Shown here piece after piece: positions 41,351 through 50,268 of a stretch of 64,000 bases of DNA. Location: NCBI GenBank assembly GCA_900468805.1, contig UEIF01000023.1:1-64000 (forward strand), given 5' to 3'. Source of the stretch: Hyphomicrobiales bacterium (GTDB taxonomy: Bacteria > Pseudomonadota > Alphaproteobacteria > Rhizobiales > Rhizobiaceae). Position 1 is the stretch's first letter. Every line of letters begins with the position of its first letter. The translations under genes were made by a program, and so were the position numbers. A model generated the notes under the pieces. It had not been told where the DNA came from, searched no databases, and saw only the letters and a list, made by a program, of their open reading frames with translations.

Positions 41351-42833
41351 AGACGGCGGCCTCCAGTTCGGCGAGCGACACGCTTCGGGGGTCGTAGGTC
41401 GCGTGGATTTTGCCTTCCACCATGTGAATGATGCGGTCGGCGTTGAAATACACCTCGGGGGGTTCGTCGGAGATCAGGATGATCGCCAGGCCCTGGGCCG
41501 CCAACTTGCGCACGATCTCGAAGATGCCAGCGCGGGCACCGACATCGACGCCAACGGTTGGCGCATCGAGGATCAAAATCTTGGGACCGATGGCCAGCCA
41601 CTTGGCGATTGCCACGCGTTGTTGGTTGCCGCCGGAGAGTGTTCGAATCGGGTCATCCGGCGTGCCAATCTTAATGCCCAGCGCCTTAATCCAATGGTCG
41701 ACCACGCTCGCCTTCTTGGGCGGCGAGATCATGCCGCCCGACAGAAGCTTATCGAGCGATGACATGACCAGGTTGTCAGCGATTGACTGCGGCTGGTTGA
41801 GGCCGAGTGACAGCCGATCTTCGGAGAGATAGGCAATGCCCGCGCGGATGGCGTCTCGGTTGGAGCCAAAGTGAGCGCGCTTGCCCTCGATGGTGATTTC
41901 ACCCGCTTGAGGGCGGTGCATACCGAAGATCGTCAGCGCAAGTTCAGTACGGCCAGCACCCAACAGGCCGGTTATTCCAAGGGTCTCACCGCGACGCAGG
42001 TCAAACGTGATGTCCTCGAACTCCCTTGCGCGAGTGAGCCCGCGGACGGAGAGGATGACGCTTGCGTCGTCATGGTCGGCGGCAATCACGGAACTGTCGA
42101 AATTCCGGCCCGTCATAAGCTCCGTCACGCGGGACTGGGTCATCCCCTCTCCCGGGAAAACGCCGACGAGCGAGCCGTCGCGAAGAACGGTCATTCGATC
42201 GGAAATCTCGAGTACTTCCGCAAGACGATGCGAAACAAAAACGACCGCGACACCGGATGCCGAGAGGTGTCGAACGATGTCGATCAGGTAGTCGGTTTCG
42301 GACTGTGTCAGCGATGCGGTCGGCTCATCCATGAAGACCAGTCGAGCTTCGCCGACCAAGGCGCGGGCGATGGCGACGATCTGGCGTTGCGCGATCGGCA
42401 ATTCCTTGAGCGGCTTATGAAGGTCGATGCTGACACCGAGCCGCGCCAGTGCCTTTTCGGCCGCATCCACAATCTTCCGCTTATCGACCAGGCCGTACTG
42501 TCCGTTGACCGCGTACTGAAACCCGATGTTTTCGGCGACGGTCATCTCCGGGAAAAGCGCGAGGTCCTGCCAGATGACCTGAATACCCAGCGATTGCGCC
42601 AGCGTCGGTGTCATTGCCGTGATTGGCTGGCCGTCGAAAAGGAATTCAGCACCATCCTGCGGCTTATAAACGCCAGTGATGACCTTGATCAGCGTGCTCT
42701 TGCCGCAGCCGTTCTCACCTGCAAGGCAATGCACCTCGCCGGGATTGACCTCGAACGAGACCCCTTTCAGAGCCCGCACACCGCCAAACGTAACTTTGAT
42801 ATTCTTGAGTGAAAGGAGCGGTACAGCGCTCAT
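41343..42833 (-). CDS. Sugar ABC transporter ATPase (two nucleotide-binding domains)
   Basis: A 496-residue RbsA-type ATPase. First domain: Walker A GENGCGKSTL near residue 38, LPIAQRQIVAIARALVG signature, LVFMDEPTASL Walker B. Second domain: GLLGAGRTEL, LSGGNQQRVAIAKWLAIGPK, ILILDAPTVGVDVGARA. The second Walker B has Ala in place of the catalytic Glu (DAPT for DEPT), a mild departure. It follows the binding protein gene after a hairpin. Confidence 0.93.
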   Translation of the reverse strand: MSAVPLLSLKNIKVTFGGVRALKGVSFEVNPGEVHCLAGENGCGKSTLIKVITGVYKPQDGAEFLFDGQPITAMTPTLAQSLGIQVIWQDLALFPEMTVAENIGFQYAVNGQYGLVDKRKIVDAAEKALARLGVSIDLHKPLKELPIAQRQIVAIARALVGEARLVFMDEPTASLTQSETDYLIDIVRHLSASGVAVVFVSHRLAEVLEISDRMTVLRDGSLVGVFPGEGMTQSRVTELMTGRNFDSSVIAADHDDASVILSVRGLTRAREFEDITFDLRRGETLGITGLLGAGRTELALTIFGMHRPQAGEITIEGKRAHFGSNRDAIRAGIAYLSEDRLSLGLNQPQSIADNLVMSSLDKLLSGGMISPPKKASVVDHWIKALGIKIGTPDDPIRTLSGGNQQRVAIAKWLAIGPKILILDAPTVGVDVGARAGIFEIVRKLAAQGLAIILISDEPPEVYFNADRIIHMVEGKIHATYDPRSVSLAELEAAVYA

Positions 42834-42896
42834 AGCATATCCCCCTGATCAGCCGCCCGCTCGGCGGGGTGCGCAGGTGCCTAAAATCTCGATTGG

Positions 42897-42928
42897 GGGG
42901 TCGCGAGGAGCATGTCCCACGCGACCCC
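42897..42928 (-). terminator. Intercistronic hairpin after the binding protein gene
   Basis: Stem GGGGTCGCG paired with CGCGACCCC (9 bp) around a 14-nt loop, located between the binding protein stop and the ATPase start. No T-run, so it more likely stabilises the binding protein message. The same arrangement occurs in the first sugar operon at 5396. Confidence 0.5.
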
Positions 42929-42947
42929 GGCCTGGGCTTGGGGAGGG

Positions 42948-43922
42948 TCAGAGGCCCATGGCGACCAGCTTGTCGATGCTTTCCTTGTTGATGGTCAAAA
43001 GCTGGTCGACGATGATCGTGTTGCCTTCGGGGTTGATCTTTCCGAGACCTTCGATGTCATCACCGGCCTTGGGAACTTCGCCCTTGGAGATACGGTCCGC
43101 AAGGGTCACGAAGACCTCGCCGGCTTGTTTGGGATTCCACATGAACCCGCCGGTCAGAGCACCCGACTTGATGAGCTTGGCGCCCTGCCCTGGCGAGAAC
43201 GGACCGATCACGAACACCTTGCCGTCCTTGCGACGCTCTTCTACGGCGCGACCAGCACCGATTGGACCCTGCGAACCGAATGCCAGGAAGCCCTTGAGGT
43301 CGGCGTTCGCGGCCATCAGGTCGAGAGCCGTCGAGCGGCTCTTGTCGACGTCCTCGGCAACGCCGTAGCGGTCGCCGACGAGCTTCATATCAGGATAATT
43401 CGCTTTTATGTATGCGATAGCGGCATCAGCCCAGGCATTGTGCAGCGGAACGGTCAGCGATCCAACGAAGACCGCATAAGAGCCCTTGCCACCCATCTTT
43501 TCTGCAAGGAGCTTGCCATGCGCTTCGCCAAAGCCCTTGGCGGAAGCAAGTTCGAAGTCCCAGTCAGCGCCGACCTGCTTCGGCGATTCATGGGTGATGA
43601 CCTTGATTCCGGCTTCCTGGGCCTTCTTGAGAACCGGCTCCAGAACCTTGGCGTCGTTGGGTACGACACCGATGAAGTCGACCTTCTGGGCGATCAGGTC
43701 TTCGATAGCACGAACCTGAAGAGCCGGATCGGCACTGGTCGGACCGACCATGAAGCCTTCGACACCGAGCTTGCTGCTCTGCTCCTTAATGCCGGCCTCC
43801 ATGGCATTGAACCACGGGATACCGCCGATCTTCACCACAACACCGATCTTTGGTCCAGCGAAGGCGACGGATGCGAGAAGTGTCAGCGAGAGGCCGAGCG
43901 TGACTGCGAGCATTCTCTTCAT
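42948..43922 (-). CDS. Periplasmic sugar-binding protein
   Basis: A 324-residue periplasmic binding protein of the Peripla_BP_4 family. Signal peptide MKRMLAVTLGLSLTLLASVAFA, then GPKIGVVVKIGGIPWFNAMEAGIKEQ. Ligand-site-like segments: GVVPNDAKVLEPVLKKAQEAGIKVITHES, FGSQGPIGAGRAVEE. GGAGGAAAATCC precedes ATG 43922; an in-frame extension to 44096 would run through the LacI operators. It is the first gene of the operon. With the downstream epimerase the ligand is probably D-allulose or a related ketose; this is inference. Confidence 0.93.
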   Translation of the reverse strand: MKRMLAVTLGLSLTLLASVAFAGPKIGVVVKIGGIPWFNAMEAGIKEQSSKLGVEGFMVGPTSADPALQVRAIEDLIAQKVDFIGVVPNDAKVLEPVLKKAQEAGIKVITHESPKQVGADWDFELASAKGFGEAHGKLLAEKMGGKGSYAVFVGSLTVPLHNAWADAAIAYIKANYPDMKLVGDRYGVAEDVDKSRSTALDLMAANADLKGFLAFGSQGPIGAGRAVEERRKDGKVFVIGPFSPGQGAKLIKSGALTGGFMWNPKQAGEVFVTLADRISKGEVPKAGDDIEGLGKINPEGNTIIVDQLLTINKESIDKLVAMGL

Positions 43923-44047
43923 GGATTTTCCTCCTCCAAACACGGTCAAAGGAGATGCGCCACACGAGCCCCATGCTTGTGTGCTAAGCGTTTTCGGCTC
44001 CATGATAGAACCTCCTCCCCTGCCGCTTTCCTCAAAGCGCCCATCCT

Positions 44048-44093
44048 TTGCACAATCGTTATTGCTTTCTTGCACAATCGATGGTGCAATAAC
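44048..44093. promoter_or_regulatory. LacI-type operator pair in divergent promoter
   Basis: TTGCACAATCG occurs twice, at 44048-44058 and 44070-44080, 22 bp (two helical turns) apart. The second copy is part of the dyad TTGCAC-N8-GTGCAA (44070-44089), and GTTATTGC at 44058 mirrors GCAATAAC at 44086. This is the expected site for the LacI-type regulator encoded at 44167. Confidence 0.65.
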
Positions 44094-44166
44094 CATATCA
44101 CTAAAAGGCCTTTCGTCAAGAGGTTCGATTGTTCTAGATAGTGAAGATCGGTGAGGAGATTCGGGG

Positions 44167-45231
44167 ATGTCGGAAAAAGAGCAAAAGAAAGCAACGATTT
44201 ACGATTTATCGGTGGTGTCCGGCGCATCCCCGTCGACCGTCAGCGCTGTACTCAACGGCACCTGGCGTAAGCGGCGCATTTCCGAAGAAACCGCTGACAA
44301 AATCATGACGCTTGCAAAAGCGCACCGCTACACGGCGAACCTTCAGGCCCGTGGGCTGAGAAGCTCGCGCTCCGGCCTTACTGGGCTGCTCCTGCCCGTC
44401 TACGATACCCGCTTCTTCTCATCGATGGCACAGACGTTCGAAGCGAAAGCGCGCCAGCGTGGGCTGGTGCCCATGGTCGTTTCGGGACGACGCGACCCCG
44501 AGGAGGAACGGCAGACAGTCGAGTCGCTGATCGCATACTCCATCGATTCCCTCTTCGTTGCCGGCGCGACCGATCCAGACGGCGTTCATCAGGTCTGCCT
44601 GCGAGCAGGTGTGCCGCATGTGAACATCGACTTGCCGGGCAAATACGCCCCGTCGATTATCTCCGACAACCGGCAGGGGGCGGAGATGCTGACGAGCGCG
44701 ATAATCCGGCATGCCGAGGGGATGGGGCCGCTTGCCCCCGAGGATGTATGCCTTTTCGGTGGGCGCGATGACCACGCAAGCCGCGACCGAGTACTCGGCT
44801 TCCACGCGGTGAAGCAATCAATTTTCGGCGATGACGTCCCGAAGGACGATATCGAGACCACCGGATATTCTCCGGGGATGACCGCCCTCGCCTTCGAGCG
44901 CTTCTATGAGAAACATGGCAGGCTGCCGCGCTGCTTCTTCGTAAACTCGTCGATTAATTTCGAGGGGCTCTTACGTTTCATGGGACGTCACGATGGCGAG
45001 GCCTTTGGCGACATTGTTGTGGGATGCTTCGACTACGATCCGTTCGGGTCGTTTCTTCCGTTCCCCGTTTACATGATCAAACCAAACGTCTCGGAAATGC
45101 TCGATCGAGGGTTTGATTTGCTGGGGGAAGATGCACTGCCCGAGATCATCATGATCGAGCCGCAACTCGTGCTGCCGCGTACGGCGCTTGAAGGGCCTCT
45201 CGACGCCATCAAAGACCCAACGCCCGCTTGA
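44167..45231 (+). CDS. LacI-family transcriptional regulator
   Basis: A 354-residue repressor: helix-turn-helix TIYDLSVVSGASPSTVSAVLNG (residues about 10-31), the hinge helix region ANLQARGLRSSRSG, then a periplasmic-binding-protein-like effector domain. It is divergent from the ketose transport operon, which it most likely represses until an imported ketose or its phosphate binds. The DNA-binding loop has an insertion (GTWRKRRIS) relative to the usual LacI headpiece. ATG 44167 follows GAGGAG. Confidence 0.92.
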   Translation: MSEKEQKKATIYDLSVVSGASPSTVSAVLNGTWRKRRISEETADKIMTLAKAHRYTANLQARGLRSSRSGLTGLLLPVYDTRFFSSMAQTFEAKARQRGLVPMVVSGRRDPEEERQTVESLIAYSIDSLFVAGATDPDGVHQVCLRAGVPHVNIDLPGKYAPSIISDNRQGAEMLTSAIIRHAEGMGPLAPEDVCLFGGRDDHASRDRVLGFHAVKQSIFGDDVPKDDIETTGYSPGMTALAFERFYEKHGRLPRCFFVNSSINFEGLLRFMGRHDGEAFGDIVVGCFDYDPFGSFLPFPVYMIKPNVSEMLDRGFDLLGEDALPEIIMIEPQLVLPRTALEGPLDAIKDPTPA

Positions 45232-45429
45232 CGGCCTGCCGATCATTCGATCGTCTGCTGCCCTGAATTCACGAATTCAAGCTGAGATTTGGTTCGCCTT
45301 CCACCGAAAACAATGTGCTTCGATTGGCGGGATGGCATCAATGTTGCATGGCGAAGACAGGGCCACCGGGCAGCCAATGTCGATGCTCCGCTCGGTGGAC
45401 GCCATCCGTCGGCGGCGCGCCCGCCCTCG

Positions 45430-46101
45430 TCATCGATCAGCTTCCTCGCCTATCCTGGGAAAGAGTTGCAAAACATTTGAGCCACTCGTTTGCACCTCAG
45501 CGCCAATTTTTTGGCGAGCGGAGCTACGTTCGCCTGCACTCTGGATCGCCGAGACGAACCCCTGCCGTTGGCGGTAGTAGTCCGGTTTGGCAGGAAGGGT
45601 CAGGTCAAATTCCTCGAGCATCCGCTCGATGATGTCCATGGCCTCTGCCGCCAACCCCGCATACCCTTGCTGGCGTCGCTCGAAGAATCCATCATAGCCT
45701 GGGCCCGAAAGGTCCAGGCTATCCAACGCATATGTGAGGTTCTTCACACGGTTCGAGAGCCACAGGATTTGTTCTGAAAGTTCGGCATTGAAAAGGGCCC
45801 AATTGACTTCCCTGGGAAGGACAAGCGTGGGCTCCGGAACGTGAAAAGTAAACTCGCCCTCGTCCATGGGATTGAATTCGGGCGTGTCGTGAACGGCCGC
45901 GTAGCTTGCTCCGACAAAGTCATCAAGCGCCAGTACCGTCATCATTGCGAGATTTCTTGCCTCGGCTTTCGGTCGCCGATCCAAACCGCTCTTCGCAAGT
46001 CGAATGATGGACGGAACCAAAACGCCGACAGCTAAACTGCCAGCCCCGATGAACGCCCCCATTGCCATAATACCTTGGGCGGATTCGAAGAACTGCGTCA
46101 A
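45430..46101 (-). CDS. Hypothetical membrane-anchored protein
   Basis: A 223-residue protein with one N-terminal hydrophobic segment (IMAMGAFIGAGSLAVGVLVPSII, about 11-33) followed by a soluble, largely helical domain (ALDDFVGASYAAVHDTPEFNP, SEQILWLSNRVKNLTYALDSL, AAEAMDIIERMLEEFDL). No family recognised. The codon use and composition look like a real gene. It stands alone next to the LacI gene and is convergent with it. Confidence 0.65.
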   Translation of the reverse strand: MTQFFESAQGIMAMGAFIGAGSLAVGVLVPSIIRLAKSGLDRRPKAEARNLAMMTVLALDDFVGASYAAVHDTPEFNPMDEGEFTFHVPEPTLVLPREVNWALFNAELSEQILWLSNRVKNLTYALDSLDLSGPGYDGFFERRQQGYAGLAAEAMDIIERMLEEFDLTLPAKPDYYRQRQGFVSAIQSAGERSSARQKIGAEVQTSGSNVLQLFPRIGEEADR

Positions 46102-46465
46102 TATTCACCTCGTTGGGTGTGAGATGTGAGTTGCGTCAATAAGCGCGCGTAGACGGAATCAGCACTTTCAACTCCAGTTTGCCTTGAACCGAAGAAATAG
46201 GAAACCGCCTTGGTAGGAGCTTCGGTGAACGTCTAAGTGTCAGCATATCAAGTGAGGCTAAGCCCACTGGCTTTCAAGGGGCCGTCTTCCGGGAATTGGC
46301 CAAAGCAAGACCGCTGTCCCTAGAGTACGAACGCTATTGAGGGCTTCGTTTTCATGCGCGGAGTCGTCGTTTGCGCTCCAGTCCTTAATCCTCTTCTTGC
46401 CCGGAGGCGGTATGCGGAATGAAATATGCCGGGAAACGTCGATCCAAGCCGACGATCGGCAGACC
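46102..46465. other. Stretch without a recognisable gene
   Basis: About 360 bp. Short frames exist on both strands but none has a plausible start, ribosome-binding site or family resemblance. Confidence 0.4.
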
Positions 46466-46642
46466 TCAAATTGGCGAGGAAGGTTCCAGCGGCGCTCGAT
46501 ACAAAAGCACCCGACCGCTTGGCATGAGTTGGGAGAGGAAATAGAGGTCGCGGACGTTGCCGGTCAACACGCTCGCACCGAGCTGGCGCGCCTCGAGGAA
46601 AGCGAGGGAACGTTGTTGAGCAGCGTTTCTTACAGATATTCG
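46466..46642 (-). pseudogene. PIN-domain (VapC-like) toxin remnant
   Basis: The minus strand reads RSLAFLEARQLGASVLTGNV, then RDLYFLSQLMPSGRVLLYR and a stop at 46466-46468. This is the C-terminal part of a PIN-domain nuclease toxin (typically TRNVRDFD.LNQL.P.GRVLFYR). An in-frame stop at 46643-46645 and loss of the upstream acidic residues show it is a fragment. No antitoxin is visible. Confidence 0.6.
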
Positions 46643-46724
46643 CTACGTGTTCCACAAATCTGGCCCCCACATCATGGGACGTCATCAGTGTCACAACGTC
46701 AGCCAACAAATTGAGATTTTTGTT

Positions 46725-47042
46725 TCAGAGGCCCTGCGGAAACCGAAGTGGCTCGACGCGCTCCTCGCGCAGAGCCGGGTCGCAGACCAGCGAGAGGGCG
46801 CAAATGCCAGCCTCGAGGGCAGCGTTGAGAAGGCTCTGCCGGAACTCCTCCGGGCTGACTTCCCCGATCAGCGCATCAGCGCAAGCCTTGACGGCTATGA
46901 CGTAATCCTCTCCATCGTCGAGAGGCCAATCTTCTATGAGAACACGCGCCGCGTCGGTCAGGTTCCGGACGATCATTTGCGGCTGACTGTTGTGAAATTT
47001 TAGTCCGATCGGCGCAAAGGCCGAATATCTATTCGCTGCCAT
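46725..47042 (-). CDS. DUF982 family protein
   Basis: A 105-residue protein whose core MIVRNLTDAARVLIEDWPLDDGEDYVIAVKACADALIGEV matches the rhizobial DUF982 pattern, followed by SPEEFRQSLLNAALEAGI. These short proteins are multi-copy in rhizobia and of unknown function. The start at 47042 is the best of several; the frame is open from a TTG at 47102 and a shorter start exists at the M of MIVRNL. Confidence 0.75.
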   Translation of the reverse strand: MAANRYSAFAPIGLKFHNSQPQMIVRNLTDAARVLIEDWPLDDGEDYVIAVKACADALIGEVSPEEFRQSLLNAALEAGICALSLVCDPALREERVEPLRFPQGL

Positions 47043-47447
47043 GCCTTCACCCAGTCCATTGAGAGCGTCATTATACACGACGAAACCGCGCTTGTATTTC
47101 AATTAGTTAAAACAGCGTTAACGTGGCGAGAGTTGCTGATTGCCCCCGCAGAATCGCGGACACCGAAGGAACCCGACGGCGGCACCGTAAGCATTCCGTC
47201 GTGGGGGGTCGATCGTATGCACGCGCTGACTTCTCAGGTGATCGCGTGTTGTCGGGCTTGCTGTAGGAGAGATATGAAATGGCGCTAAGAAGCCGGAATA
47301 TGCCTCATCGCCGAGCGTCGCAGTATGTTGATTTATGCATAGGCAGTTTGCGAAAGCGGCATTTGTCATTGCAGCCGAGCGGCAGTAAAGCACGGCCCAT
47401 GTTGACGGCCTGCCGATACGTCGGTGTTTGCCGTCGGTAGCAACACA

Positions 47448-47485
47448 CGGGCGCTCCCTGATCAGGTCGAGCGCCCGTTTTGTTT
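47448..47485 (+). terminator. Rho-independent terminator, possible small RNA 3' end
   Basis: CGGGCGCTC (47448-47456) pairs with GAGCGCCCG (47469-47477), followed by TTTTGTTT. No protein gene on the plus strand ends here: 47103-47447 has no convincing frame, so it may end a non-coding transcript. A transcript would include GGCCTGCCGATACGTCGG just upstream. Confidence 0.6.
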
Positions 47486-47648
47486 GAGCCGACTGGACGC
47501 TTCGCAGGTACTCGATCAACAAGGCATCAAGCGAGAAAAAGAGCGCGGCCCGTGGCCGCTGCAGGATTGGCAGCGTTCGCCGAAAGCGCGATGCGTAGGC
47601 GATCCCCTCCGCATTGTCTGCTTATCTCCTCTCCCCGCCGTTGCCCAC

Positions 47649-47691
47649 GAGCCTGCGGAGCAGGAGCCCCAGGCTCCTGCTCCGCAGGCTC
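47649..47691. repeat. Perfect 20-bp inverted repeat with 3-nt loop
   Basis: Arms at 47649-47668 and 47672-47691 are perfect reverse complements (begins GAGCCTGCGGAGCAGG) around CCA. It is GC-rich and not followed by a T-run. It lies in a gene-free stretch (47486-48044) on the plus strand, so it is either a strong RNA hairpin or a DNA cruciform/binding site. Confidence 0.8.
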
Positions 47692-48044
47692 ACTTCACGG
47701 AAGATCAAGAGAGGAGGTTATGACTGAGACAGAATAAACCAGAGCCCATCACTGCCCGCTTGCTGCAGCGAGCGGCCGTTCAACATCATCAAACCTTCAG
47801 ATGAGGTAATCCAAATACGTCCATCATAGTTCGCCTCCCACCGGACGTGTGCTGCGCTGAGCGCCGGCGGCACCAGACCAACCGCCCCGATCGTCAACAT
47901 TCTGCCCCGATCTCGAAGATTGCATTGGCCCTGGCCCTTGTGGCAGAGACGAGAAACATCGTTGAAAGCGCCATGGCGGTTTGTCGGGCCAACGCCGAGA
48001 GACCGCTCACCTGTGTCGACAACCATTTTAGAGCTGATGCCCAC
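47692..48044. other. Gene-free stretch
   Basis: No convincing gene. A strong AGAGGAGGTT is followed by ATG ACT GAG ACA GAA TAA at 47720-47737, a possible five-codon leader, but nothing downstream explains it. Confidence 0.35.
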
Positions 48045-48548
48045 ATGGACCCATTGATGACCGCCTCGATTTATACCGACTATGTTCATGATTTGAAGGC
48101 GACGCTGGACGACCTTTATGAACGGCCAGATCGATACCAGACCTTCGACCTTCACATCGAGCTGGCGATGGGTGATGCCCTTCTCGTTTATCAGACAAGA
48201 CGGCAAAAGGGGCAAACGGATACGATCGCCTATGCCCGAACGCCAAAAGGCAACACGCAGGTTTCGCCGGCCACTGCCTATCAGCGGGTTTCTGCCTTCT
48301 TAACGATGCAGAACCATATTGCTCTGACGGGCGAACCCATGATCGGCCTCAACGCGGAATATCCGCACGCTGTCATCAGCTTCGAGCACAGGGCCAAGGG
48401 CGCGCCATTCAAGAGTTCGATGAAGATGATCTTCGTCGGGGTCAATGACGCAGACGACGCCAGCCGTTATCGTGCAATAACGAAAGAACCCGCTGCCATC
48501 GTCACCACACGACCGCACCATTCGGTTAGGCTCTGGGAGTGGAAGTAA
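48045..48548 (+). CDS. Hypothetical protein
   Basis: A 167-residue soluble protein, beginning MDPLMTASIYTDYVHDLKAT, with well-mixed amino-acid use and acidic/aromatic motifs (DLHIELAMGDALLVYQTRRQKG, MIGLNAEYPHAVISFEHRAKG, MIFVGVNDADDASRYR). No family recognised. The frame is open from 47847, but the upstream part (CCAERRRHQTNRPDRQ) looks non-coding, so the internal start is preferred. Regulation and role are unknown. Confidence 0.5.
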   Translation: MDPLMTASIYTDYVHDLKATLDDLYERPDRYQTFDLHIELAMGDALLVYQTRRQKGQTDTIAYARTPKGNTQVSPATAYQRVSAFLTMQNHIALTGEPMIGLNAEYPHAVISFEHRAKGAPFKSSMKMIFVGVNDADDASRYRAITKEPAAIVTTRPHHSVRLWEWK

Positions 48549-49046
48549 GCGCCAAGAAACGGTGCAACATATCCAAGCTCCGCACCGTGCTGCGCCTCCA
48601 AACCGCGTTTACTGCCAGTACAAGCTAGCGTGCAAAGAAATTCGATCAAGTTGCGGCGAGCGGTCGCAACCTCCTCATCTCCGTCGAAACCAGAGCCAAG
48701 GCATCGAAGTTCCTTTCGCAATCGGGCCGCGGCCGGCTCTCGCCATATGCCGACCTCGCCGCTTCGCGCTTCCGATGCGTGGAAGATCTTCATATCCGGC
48801 GAGGCAGGCCATGGTGACCGACCAGGAAGGCGGTAAGCACTGACCGGCTCTCTTACCGCACGGCATCGCAGGGTGAGGACAACGGCGATTATCCCTTTTT
48901 GCGCCAGATCACCCAATCGCGACGGGCGCAAAATCCGGGCAAGTGATTACAGGCTTGTTCATCACAGCGTTCCGGCAGCCCATAAGTTCATTGTGCACCG
49001 GCCCATCTCTGACCTATACAGGCTGGACGATTGTCCGGAGGACCAC
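48549..49046. other. Stretch without a clear gene upstream of the sensor kinase
   Basis: About 500 bp. A short frame ending SQGEDNGDYPFLRQITQS on the plus strand may be a small-gene remnant but has no identifiable family. The promoter of the kinase at 49047 should lie in the last part. Confidence 0.35.
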
Positions 49047-50132
49047 ATGGATTCCACAGGTAACACCACCCCCGACGACGTCGAAAAGCTCGCAGAGATG
49101 CCCCACTTGGCTGAAGCGCTCGAGGCCGAGCAATTCCGTCAGTTTCTGGACCACATTCCCTTCGGCGTCTGTGTATCAAGTCTCGACGGTGACGAGCTCA
49201 TCATTTTTGCCAATCCTGTCTTCGAGCGATTGGTTGGTCTCGAAGCAGCAAAACTTCAAGGCCAGGGTTGGCATGCGATTACTTCTGAAATAGCACATCA
49301 GTCCGACGGCCGTCCTCTGAGCGTAGCAGTTATCGGTGACGAAGAGTATCTCGGGCGGTTTACCGCACGGGTCGGCGAACAAGCGGCGAGTATCGATGCC
49401 TGGTCCAACAGGATTCTGGACGATGCGGACAAGCCAGTGTACCGGCTGGTCGCGTTGTCGGAAGTTATCGAGAGCGACCGCGACGAGCGAGCGGCGCTCG
49501 CCCAGGAGCTACTGGACAAGGACACTCTGCTAAAGGAACTCCAGCACCGCGTAAAAAACAATCTGCAAATGGTAACGGCGTTGATAAGGCTGGAGGCCCG
49601 CAACACGCAGAAGCAAGTCGTGCCAGAACAATTTGAAAGACTGGCCGGGCGCGTCGATGCCCTGGCGCTTCTCTACCGCTCGCTGTCGGAGGACGAAAAG
49701 GGGGAGACGGTGGACCTTGGCGTCTATATCAGCCAAATCGCCTCCGCGGTCATGGCCGCCCATGCGACAGAAGGAATCCGGCTCAACCTGAAGGTCGACG
49801 CCTGGCCCGTCTCGATCAACGCGGCCATGCCCGCCGGTCTTGTGGTCAACGAACTGATGACAAATGCGCTGAAACACGCCTTCATCGGCAGGGAGTCGGG
49901 CGAGATTGCCGTTGAAAGCATTGTCGACGAGACAGGCTGCACGGTCACCGTCGCCGACAATGGAATCGGACTTCAGCCCGGAACGGTCTGGCCAAAACCG
50001 GGCAAGCTCAGTGCTTTGATCGTAAAATCCCTGGAGCAGAACGTGAAGGCAAAAGTCGTCATGGAGACCGCTTCGCAAGAGGGTGTGAGAGTGCGCCTGT
50101 TTTTTGCCCGGGACTTGGCGATGAACGCCTGA
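49047..50132 (+). CDS. PAS-domain HisKA_2 sensor histidine kinase
   Basis: A 361-residue soluble kinase. A PAS-type sensor domain (residues about 35-145: LDHIPFGVCVSSLDGDELIIFANPVFERLVG) is followed by the HisKA_2 dimerisation motif LLKELQHRVKNNLQMVTALIRLEARNTQ with the phospho-accepting His, and a HATPase domain (NELMTNALKHAF as N box, DNGIGLQPG). No membrane segment. GGAGGACCAC precedes ATG 49047; the frame is open from 48873. Kinases of this type often serve the general stress response in alphaproteobacteria. Confidence 0.9.
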   Translation: MDSTGNTTPDDVEKLAEMPHLAEALEAEQFRQFLDHIPFGVCVSSLDGDELIIFANPVFERLVGLEAAKLQGQGWHAITSEIAHQSDGRPLSVAVIGDEEYLGRFTARVGEQAASIDAWSNRILDDADKPVYRLVALSEVIESDRDERAALAQELLDKDTLLKELQHRVKNNLQMVTALIRLEARNTQKQVVPEQFERLAGRVDALALLYRSLSEDEKGETVDLGVYISQIASAVMAAHATEGIRLNLKVDAWPVSINAAMPAGLVVNELMTNALKHAFIGRESGEIAVESIVDETGCTVTVADNGIGLQPGTVWPKPGKLSALIVKSLEQNVKAKVVMETASQEGVRVRLFFARDLAMNA

Positions 50133-50268
50133 GAAGACGCGGCTGGCGGCTTGTCCACAGTTGCGCCTGAATGGCTATTTTTTTGGGATGGCCAAGGCAA
50201 ACATAGGTCGTTCCACTTTCAAACGCCCCGCGGCCGCAAGATCACATGTCGATATCCGCAATACCTTG

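Noticed and set aside
47720..47737. Five-codon leader peptide MTETE after a strong AGGAGGT
   Set aside because: No regulated gene or attenuator follows on the plus strand, so there is nothing to support a function.
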